Of a stretch of DNA of 64,000 nucleotides, positions 55,680 to 64,000 are shown one piece after another. A program made the translations under genes and the position numbers. Below the pieces are notes generated by a model. It made no database searches and was not told the DNA's origin. It was given only the letters and a program-made list of their open reading frames with translations. Numbering within the stretch: position 1 is the stretch's first letter; the number at the start of each line of letters is the position of its first letter. The stretch spans positions 48,501 to 112,500 of the forward strand of contig JALIZF010001435.1 in assembly GCA_029948255.1 (NCBI GenBank). Direction: 5' to 3'. The DNA comes from Telmatactis stephensoni (taxonomy: Eukaryota; Cnidaria; Anthozoa; Actiniaria; Isophelliidae).

Positions 55680-56072
55680 ACGAATACCGCAATCCTGCAC
55701 AAAAAATTCGAAAATACCGCAATCCCGCACGAAAAAATGGTCAATCCCGCAATCCCGCATGAACAATTCGAAAATACCGCTCACAACACAAAAAAATCGA
55801 AATACCACTCCCACGGGACCTCACGTGCAGAAACATGAATCACAGAAACATGAAATTTTCTATCGAGCGCCGGAAGCTAAATCCCGCATCTCGCAGGGCT
55901 AGAAAATACCGCATTACCGCAATTTCAAATAATCGTTTTTCCCGTAATACCGCAGCTCAAAAAAGAAAATACCGCATACCGCAGGGTTTGAGAATCCCGC
56001 AATACCGCAATTTTTTTCTAAAATACCGCAATACCGCACAAAGAAATGGCCAATCCCGCAATCCCGCAAACC
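55680..56072. repeat. CCGCAAT-type short-unit satellite
   Basis: Many copies of AATACCGCAATCCCGCA, separated by A/T-rich spacers such as CAAAAAATTCGAAA and AAAAAATGG. Spacing is irregular at roughly 25-35 bp. A region with changed order (TACCGCATACCGCAGGG) lies at 55,960-55,990. Frames through it read as repeated IPQS motifs and are not taken as genes. Confidence 0.8.
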
Positions 56073-56085
56073 TCTAGGACCCTCA

Positions 56086-56224
56086 TCAGAACGAAGTTTC
56101 TGATTTGTTGAAAGAACAAAGAGCAGTAAAACAAACAATGAAGGCTAGAACAAAACACATTGTTTACAATAATCCAACCATTCTTTGTTTTTGTTATTTC
56201 AACAAATCAGAAGCTTCGTTCTGA
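56086..56224. mobile_element. 139-bp hairpin MITE
   Basis: Arms TCAGAACGAAGTTTCTGATT...TGAAA and TTTCAACAAATCAGAAGCTT...CTGA are 28-bp near-perfect complements. AAAGAACAAAGA and TTCTTTGTTTTTG extend the pairing. Confidence 0.8.
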
Positions 56225-59200
56225 GAGTACGGGGCGACCCATTTAGATTAGCATACTGAATACTGACGTTTCAAACCTGCTTTGGTCCTTCAACCTCAAT
56301 TGCGAATATACACCTAATTAAAAAAGGTTGTCCAACGAGAAACCTAACGCGTGACTAGACCGAAAAGAAATATGGGTAGATGCAAAACTTAATTCATTTT
56401 TCGATTTTAGTCTTGATTTTGAACATCATTGAAGTTCTTTGTTGTATAAGGGTAAAGAAGGTAGGTGTGGATATCATGTTTTATATTCGTATGGTTTTAT
56501 TGTTTCAATGATTTCTACCCATACTCCCTTTCGAGTGTGTCCCGTATGCTTGGGGTCTTTGGACCGACAAAAATGATTGAAATAGGTGTGTCCTTTTTCC
56601 TGGGTCTTCGGTCGGTCTTCGTTTTTCCCACATCCAGTGCATAGTCTTAATACATTGTCGTTTTGCTATTTTGTCCTGACAATGGACGGATAGTCCCAAA
56701 GCTTAATTTTATATTTTTAGTTTTTGCCCGAGAAAGAGTAAAGAATACATAACAAAGATACGGTCCGCGTAGCATTTCCTAATTGAATTAAAAATTTTGA
56801 TTATTTAAAATTCAATAAAAAAGTACAAATTTACATTTTTTTGTAATATTGAACATTTAGAATTAAGTTCAAAAAAACATAAAAAGATTGTAAATAAGTA
56901 TTTAGTTACCATGGGAGGCATAAGTGAAAACCGAAACAGAGCTATTTCATTATTAGTTTGAGCGTAAATTGAACTAAACCATTTTGGACTTTCGAGGGTT
57001 TTCTAGTGCAGTTTTAATGGAAGGAAATTCCTTTCCAGGTGAGGGGTAGAAGAAGCTGTTAGCCAAAGTACCACCCTGTCCAACGTTGATGTTCGGCCCC
57101 ATGCAGGTACATACACAACGGCTTTTCGGATGGGAAAGATATGAAGGAATTAATAAGGATGTCGTCGAGGAAAGAAATTTCACGCATGGTCAAAGCTCAG
57201 AGAATTTACTAAGAAACCAGCCACAAAGAGATATTAAATTTTAATAATTGCAAAGTTGACAATGTGCTGACATTACCGATATAAACGAATGTACGTCTAA
57301 CTCGACGCCAGAAGCTTTCTTTTTCAGGGTTGAGTAACTTGGCGAAAGCCACCGTTGAGTGGGTGGACACGTTGGCCAACAGCCTCTCTTTCCCCTCCCC
57401 AGAAGGGAGTTTCCATCCTTTGAAACATAAAAACCTCCAACACTACAAAGTTTTTAACTAGTCAATTCACGTCGAATTTCTTATGCTATTTCTCATTATT
57501 TCGTGATAATCCTTCTTTACAAAACAAAATTCATATATTTGTATGTCCTTGTGTTGTTAGATAGAAAGTTTTTACTTGTACGTGCGGCATTTTGAGCGAT
57601 GGCCAAAAAAAGCTGTCTTCCCTTGTACATGTGTGAATATATGCACGTGGTGGACCATGCAAAGCAGTTCACAGTGTTATCGGTTTTAAGAGGTTGTAGC
57701 ACAGCTCTCACACAAATTTATCCATTTTGACTTAACTCCAAGTGAATCAACGCTGTTTTTCATGAGATGTTTTTACTGGAAGATCGCTACATACATTGCT
57801 TTGTATCAATTCAAAGACCACAGGAAACCCAAACTGTTGAGGTCTGGGAACCCCTGTGTTGTAAACACGCGTCTCTCTTCCATCAAATGTATTTTCACCC
57901 AAATCAAAATACTTAAAATTGGTCGTTTTGGTCAATGAAATAATGGAAATACAACTTCCGTAAGGGCAAAAACTTACCACTAAGACAACTTTTAGTGCCT
58001 CAAGCTAGCTGCACCTGACAATCCTTGGGTCAGCAAACTAACGCTTGTACTGAATGTTAAATCATTCTTTTCACGCAAAATTATCGCTAACATGACCAAC
58101 TTAAGGCAAGCGCCAAAACATATTGGACACCAAAACAAAAAACAAAAAAAACAAAACCAGTTATTATTATCTAATAGTTTTTATTTTATGTCCCTTGATT
58201 AAATACGATTACATGTAATTATGATTGAATATCCAAGCTTGAATACCGGAAAACACTCAAATTACTGAATTCCCTTTAGATAAATGCGGCTAAATATGGT
58301 GTCATTATTATCATTTTTTTTAGATTTTTGTGAAATTGGTACTTTTTGTAACAATAGTTTTTGAAACATGTTGATCCCAACATCTAAGATCAGAAAACCT
58401 TAATAAAACCCTTATAAATCCATAGAGTACAACAAATATAACGAAAATTCCTCTAGAAGTTCTTAACGTCAAGGAATTAAATTCTGGAAAATAGATGACG
58501 TTAATGCCGTTCTAGAAGTTTACAATAATTGAATATGTCCGCCTTATGAAACACCTTTCTAACAGCTAAAAGTCTACGAGTACATAAATATGATGAGGGA
58601 AGCAAAAGGATAACTTGTCTCTAAAAAGTTTCAAGTGCATGCAGAGAACTGGTTGTACTGGTCTAACAACAGTTAATCGTCGAGCTTAGAGGTCTTGTGT
58701 ATTCAAACCCAGTAAACTGTATTATCTTTAAGATAGAGTCAGGGACACGTAATCCTTCGGCGTCCCTCATTATATTTGGTTACTCGAAGCAAATGTAATT
58801 TAATCGTAGCCTTATAGCTATAAACTGCTCAACTACTTTTGCAAAGACTTAAGGTAGCTAACTATAGTTTAGCGCGCGCACGCGCTCAAGATCATGAACA
58901 TGCGCAACACTGGAACTCGTAGAATTTCTGTCGCGCGGCCGATCTTCTGGGGCAAAAATCTCCAAAACTGAAAAAAAAACCCTGGTAAAATCCTTTCATA
59001 ATTTGACAACTTTATTCTGATATAAAGTACAGCAATTGACGAAATATAAAAAAATGGCACTACTATTTTTTTTTATTTCACGGAAAATCGAAATTTTGAA
59101 ATGCATTAGATTTTAATAGATTCTGTACATGTAGTGCAGAATTGTTTTCGTTCTTTTCCAAATGAAAGGTGAAGGTATAGACCTTCTGAAAATGAGTTTC

Positions 59201-59563
59201 AACAAAATTCGCCGTGGAAAATGTGCATTTTTATTTTTTTATTGGGAAAATGACCTTCGTTGAAGCTGACGTGCGTTGCTATAGCAACCTTTTGAGCAAT
59301 GAGTTTCATACCATATTCATGATCTGTCATATGGTTGGCTGAACGGGTACATCTGTAGCAGTTATTAAACGCTTTTTACTATTGGTATAAAGATCTATAA
59401 AACTATAGTGAGCTACCTTAAGTTTCTATATCACAGTTTATCATGGTTCAAGTATTGACTAGTCCTATTTATCAACGCTTTGTCAAGTTAATCCTTTGTC
59501 AAAGAATTGTTTAGGATTATTGCCTTTGAGTCAACACGCATAGTAGTCTTGCTAATTATTAAG
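56225..59563. other. 3.3-kb gene-free stretch
   Basis: Short frames only, none with a recognisable domain. A CGCGCGCACGCGC block occurs at 58,872-58,884. Nothing supports a gene. Confidence 0.35.
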
Positions 59564-59709
59564 CAATTATTGGATGAGGTCGAGTAGGATATGGGGAATT
59601 ATTAAGGCCGAGGTTTGTGTTATCTGCCGAAGCCGAAGGCTGAGGCAGATAACACAAACCGAGGCCTTAATAATTCCCCAAATCCTACGAGAAACGAATT
59701 CAATAATTG
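59564..59709. mobile_element. 146-bp near-perfect palindromic MITE
   Basis: Arms GTAGGATATGGGGAATTATT... (59,584) and ...AATAATTCCCCAAATCCTAC (to 59,688) pair over about 46 bp around a 13-bp loop (GAAGCCGAAGGCT). Outer CAATTATTG/CAATAATTG extend it. The shared core is AAGGCCGAGGTTTGTGTTAT. Confidence 0.85.
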
Positions 59710-60184
59710 TTTTATTATTTTTTGAAAATAATTCTTTCTCAGTTGTGCTTTGTTGACAAGAATACATGTTGTTGTTGTTTTCCCGCTTTTGGCATGAATC
59801 GCATAAATTAGCGTGACGTCATACCGCAAGCTAATTTTCCATATTCGAGAAAATTACGTCATAACTTCGAATAATGGTTTTCAACATTTTCATAACTCCA
59901 AATTTGGGCAGCTAGCCGGCGACTATGGTAATTTATCAAATCAAAACTCTTGAATTATTTTCAAAATATAATAAACTGAATTATTCTTACCTGGCTGATC
60001 TCTGACACTTTATGCACATTTCATCTACGATTAGAGCTAAGCAATTTTAAGCCAGCCTATACTTCACTTCTTTAGTTTTAGTCTAAACTATGAACTAGTA
60101 GTACTTGGAACTTCCAACAAAGATCCAACACTCTACCAACCGCTGCCAGTCACTCCAGTACACATACACTAGTTCCTTTATAGT

Positions 60185-63100
60185 TCACCCAGTTGGGGCT
60201 TTGTTTATCTGGCAGAACAACCCACCAAGATAAGAAGTGGTATCTTTGGGACATGATTCACAATTACGATCATACCAAGCCGTTCTGTACCTGTTACCTT
60301 CACAGCAGCCATTTTTTGAAATCACCACTTTGGAACGTGGACGCAAATCTGGAATGTGGTTTTTCCTTTTCACCCCCATTGGCATCTTTAACACGACCTT
60401 GGCTCTCACGAGCAGATTTGTCTGGGGACTTGGTGCAACATAGTCTAGTTTCTTTAAACCTTGATGAATTTTCACTTGGAGACTCCAAGTAGAGAGAATT
60501 GTAGGAAGGAGGCTCTTTTCTGTTATTCTCGTTGTTTTGTCACAAATCTTTGGGAGGTTTTTCCAGAGGCTGTAGGGATTGTCAATTTCTTTGGCCATGG
60601 AGCAGCTAGAATATCCTTCTTCGTATATCGTATGATACGTATTTTGTGCTTTGGGTAGAATGTAAACAACAGCAGTGTTTGGATTTACTGTTGAGATTGC
60701 GCTTCCTCCGATTGAAGTGATAGTTGTCACAGTCGTTGTGTACCTGTTGATGTGCTTTATGTGAGGAAGAAAGAGTTTAAAGCTTTTTATGAAAGGAATG
60801 GATATCTCTCCAGGTAAAAGCCATCCGTATTTTCTAAGCCAGCTCTGATTTATTGGAATTTTGAAAACAACCATTTCTCCTTTTGCAAGAGCTTGTAGGT
60901 CAATAATACCAGTATCACCTTGTGTATCGGTTCGTGTTGGAATGTACACATTTCTCTCGACCTCATTATAAGGAGTGTTATCTGCATATGAAATCAGAGC
61001 ATTAACATTTTCTTTCCTGAACAGGCCATGGCCTGGAGAGCAAGCAGGCACACGTTTTCCAAGGCGCTTGTATTCCAGCACGTCACAATAAACTGAAGAC
61101 ACCTACTGGATTTTAGATTGCATGAGGAAGAACCCATTCATTAGTTGGACTGCTTCCAGTGAATTGTGTTCCCCTTTGATGTTCCTTGCAAGTCTTTGAG
61201 GCGATTGCGTTAATTAGCTGAAACTGAAACTCGAAAATGTCTTCTCTGAGGGTAAAGAACTGGGCTAGAGTTCCTTCCAGTTTTTCGCATATAAGCATGC
61301 CACCAGCTAAGGACTTAGGAACAGATCCTGCCCCTCCAACATCGCCATTCAGAAGATCACAAATGGAGTCTTTAAACGCAGACCACAGTGCATCATTCTT
61401 TGCCAGTGATGCTCGATCTGTCCGTGGGGTGTAAGCACCATACTCTTTAATAAATGTGTCAGCGTCCTCCCCAATGTTATTACTTTGACCACTCGTTATC
61501 TTTTGGATTACTCTGTAGAGAGATGATATCTGCTTTGAGTTGACTCCAAATGCGGCTCTTAAGTTCAACGAGTCTTGGGCTAGGTTTCTTACAGAATTGA
61601 AGAGTGCTTTACCTCTTACCACGTTAGAGGCGGCATTTGCAACTGCTCCTGATTGTTCCATTATATCCGTGATATCGGGCCCAGTGAAAATTAATTTTAA
61701 AGGATTGCTATTTGTTGCTATTAATGCTGCAAGTTTTGCTGTTTCCTCTGCCAAGTTGGCTACTAATACAGCTTTCATTAACCCTAATGCCAACTTTATG
61801 TCTTCATTGAGTTTTGTTTCGATAGCTTTCAAGGACGTTTTATACTTGTCCAGCTCTCCTTTGACGAAATCAGCATCTGCTGCAGCTATTCCTTCATCAA
61901 ATTTGGCGAGGCCTTCAAAATATCTGGCAATTCCAGCAACCGAAGCCCGAAGGTTATCGTCAAGCATCTTAATGTTACCCAAGAGGTCAAAGTACCTCAA
62001 ATCTTCTTTCTGCAGTTTTAGCATTTTTGCATGGTCCATTTGGGAGTATTGGCGAAGATCTTTTATTGCAGCTTTTTTGGTCATTTTGTGTTGCATCGAC
62101 TTCAGGAGACTGAACTGCCTAAATATATCTGCAGTTGGACAAGCTTTGGCGAACTTCAAAAGATGACACTGAATGATGGAAACTTTGAAATCACTTTTCT
62201 TTTCGTGTACGATGGAGAGAGCAACGTCAACTTTTGCAAAAGCTCGTGCAGCTAAAGCATTTTGAAAAAAGTTCTTCCAAGTTGGTGCCAAGTAAGATGG
62301 TAGGGACGCAGCAAAGCCTATCATGCGGTCTATATCTCCAAGAACTGTTTGATATGTACCATTGCAAGTCCCTCCGATCCTTTACAGTTTTTTGGGCATA
62401 ATCTTTGGTAAATCATTTCGTTGATTTGAAACTTTAAAATGCCGGCCATCATTGGCAGAGCTTGTTGAACGTTACATTTCTTATCTCCAGTGCATGCTAT
62501 TGAGATATCTTGTTCTTTGTACATCAATTGCTGTTTTCTTATCGCCTGTTGTATTTCCTCTTTTATTTGTTTTTGAGACTTTAGTAACTCAGATAAAGCT
62601 TTCTGCGGATTCCAAAGAATTCCCCGTCTCCGTCTCCGTCTCCGTCCTGCTATTAGTTTTTTAGAATAAATAGTTTTTCTCTTTGGGCATGATAAGATGT
62701 CGAGGCATACAATTTTTACAGATATTTCCTTTAAATCGAAAATAAGTCGGTGATCAACAGGATCTTTAGCTTTAAGGTCATTGCAAATGGTTGGAATATG
62801 AAGTGGGGAAGAGCGCTGTATTGTCTCACTGTATTGTCTATCTTTGTGAGTAATGCCCAAGCACGATGTTCGTTGTTGTAAGACAATGTAAAACTTGCCA
62901 TAAGGGGATCAGAAGCGTCATATTTTCTCTCTTCATTTTTGATGACATTTTTTAGCACATCCAAGGCTGCCTTTGGTTGAGGAACGTCCAATGGTGATTT
63001 CATGAACTCATCAACGCGTTGTTTCAGATCTTTTAAAGTATTGATCAACTTCTTTAGACCGTTAAGCTGATCAACGTTGCCTTTAACTATCGATGTCATC

Positions 63101-63231
63101 TCGTTTGCCATTTTGGTTTTTGTTCCAATAAGTCTCGATAGGGTCGTGGAAAGAGTGCTGTCTTGACCTCGTGCTGACATGAAGTTTGCAACGATCAGGA
63201 GTAGCAGGCAAAACATTATGCTTCTCCCCAT
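60185..63231 (-). CDS. Large secreted helical protein with Cys-rich C-terminus, frame broken
   Basis: ATG at 63,231 in a strong context (GCCACCATGG) opens a signal peptide (FCLLLLIVANFMSARG). Long amphipathic, Lys/Leu/Ala-rich helices follow, for example TTLSRLIGTKTKMANEM, LDKYKTSLKAIETKLNEDIK and FNSVRNLAQDSLNL. A more beta-like C-terminal third (60,185-61,102) ends with paired cysteines in a NGCCEGNRYRTAWYDRNCES tail. It has no introns. The coding frame changes between 62,870 and 62,800, near 62,335 and near 61,110, so about 960 residues are spread over four frames (63,231-62,731; 62,860-62,330; 62,324-61,113; 61,102-60,185). Long stop-free runs argue for a recent loss or assembly indels. 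The family was not recognised, and no function is assigned. Confidence 0.6.
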
Positions 63232-63240
63232 GGTGGCCAC

Positions 63241-63300
63241 GTTTTATCTGAATATATACCAATGAGAATACAGTATATGATTATATTCTGTTATTATTTT
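63241..63300 (-). promoter_or_regulatory. Candidate core promoter of the secreted-protein gene
   Basis: In minus sense CTCATTGG (an inverted CCAAT) and TATATATTC lie 15-40 bp before the ATG at 63,231. The TATA-like word is close enough that the 5' UTR would be very short or an upstream start would be used. Weak evidence in AT-rich DNA. Confidence 0.25.
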
Positions 63301-64000
63301 TATTTCATTAATAGGAGCTATAAAGGGCTTTTGGTGACAGTGGAAAGTAATGCGGCTCTGAAGGATTAGCGTTGCTTTATTTAGCAGTCATATATAAAAA
63401 ACATAACATGTGCGAACAAAAAGAGTGAAGATGCGCTAGTGTTTACAAGATTGTACATGGGACGTTATTGAAAATTATAAAATAGAATGGATACTATAGT
63501 TGGCCCGCATTAATTATGCCGTTATTCTCGAGTTCCTTTCATTGCTTTCTTTTTCTTCTTCTTCTAATTTTGAGGGTTGCGCCTTTACCCCGTGGGCAGA
63601 GGCTTAAACCTTATCCCTAAAGGTTCAAAGTAAAGCTTGAGCATACGTTGACATCATTTTTAACTCGTGGATTGCAAATCCACGAGTTATAGTGAGGGGT
63701 TGAATACTACTACTACTTCGTGTATGACAACATGAAATGACACTATTCAATCTATCTATTGTCTAACTAGAATGGTGCCATACATAAAGTAGTAAGCTTG
63801 TGTCATTCACTCACTCACTCACTCTGCTGTAAACTTCCGAACTGTCAAACTTTACTTCCGACCTATTCCCAATAACTTTCTGCGATCAGCATAACACTGC
63901 AGAAGCAGGCTAACACTGTCAGTCGACATCTAAGATCACTAGAAATAACTCAAGTCACTCAAAAGCATTTGGTAATTTAACAATACAAAATAAACTTTTC
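63301..64000. other. Upstream flank without genes; perfect palindrome at 63,662-63,688
   Basis: AACTCGTGGATT-GCA-AATCCACGAGTT forms a 12-bp-arm hairpin. A (TCAC)n run is at 63,808-63,821. The CCACGAGTTA word also appears near 22,477 and 32,372. No gene is seen. Confidence 0.4.

Noticed and set aside
55660..56077. Coding frames with repeated IPQS motifs
   Set aside because: They are the CCGCAAT satellite read in frame, on both strands.
58680..58730. tRNA candidate around ATTCAAACCC
   Set aside because: B-box-like word alone; no cloverleaf.

Overview
The window looks like nuclear DNA from a cnidarian, most likely an anthozoan such as a stony coral. This is inference: it is AT-rich, coding signal is sparse and split by GT-AG introns, and there is one intronless class A GPCR. 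Transposable elements are dense and of types I associate with coral and anemone genomes (THAP/DDE with SWIM-YqaJ, DUF6589, DUF7869, Penelope-like, BEL/Pao, Gypsy). No rRNA, confident tRNA, CRISPR array or prokaryotic operon was seen.

Left third (1-31,560) is a nested transposon landscape. It opens with a THAP/DDE_Tnp_4 transposase facing a SWIM-YqaJ nuclease gene, the gene pair of an ISL2EU-like transposon. Next is a two-exon piece of a plus-strand gene ending in a SHOCT-like helix pair. Its intron carries a 1,102-bp element (4,915-6,016) with long inverted repeats and a perfect 9-bp target duplication. That element keeps only the zinc-finger end of a DUF6589-type gene whose larger copy lies at 22,847-24,811. 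Then come a four-exon Tc1/IS630-like transposase whose DD34E triad is intact, fragments of YqaJ and DUF7869 elements, an alpha-kinase gene fragment, a decayed BEL/Pao element with one LTR, a large inverted-repeat element (15,865-18,134) with its own nested MITE, and a 1.9-kb inverted-repeat unit (20,324-22,226) holding a two-exon CIDE-N domain gene. Finally, a broken Gypsy element (24,943-31,560, minus strand) has its RNase H domain split by a 453-bp TTAA-flanked MITE.

The middle (31,560-52,570) has no gene I can support. It holds many palindromic MITE-like hairpins, two degenerate tandem arrays (near 36.1-36.5 kb and 50.0-50.4 kb), a diverged direct duplication (43.7 and 45.5 kb) and simple repeats.

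The right end holds two host-type genes. One is a 309-residue rhodopsin-family GPCR in a single coding exon (52,579-53,508, plus). The other is a long secreted, mostly helical protein on the minus strand (63,231-60,185) with a signal peptide and a Cys-rich tail, whose reading frame is broken at three points. Between them lie a nested MITE cluster (54,359-55,309), a CCGCAAT-type satellite (55,680-56,072) and more palindromic elements.

The best candidates for something little described are the DUF6589 element family with G-rich inverted repeats and 9-bp target duplications, the inverted-repeat unit enclosing a CIDE-N gene, and the MYND-type finger in the Gypsy element. Introns, domains and element ends were read by eye; no database search was run.
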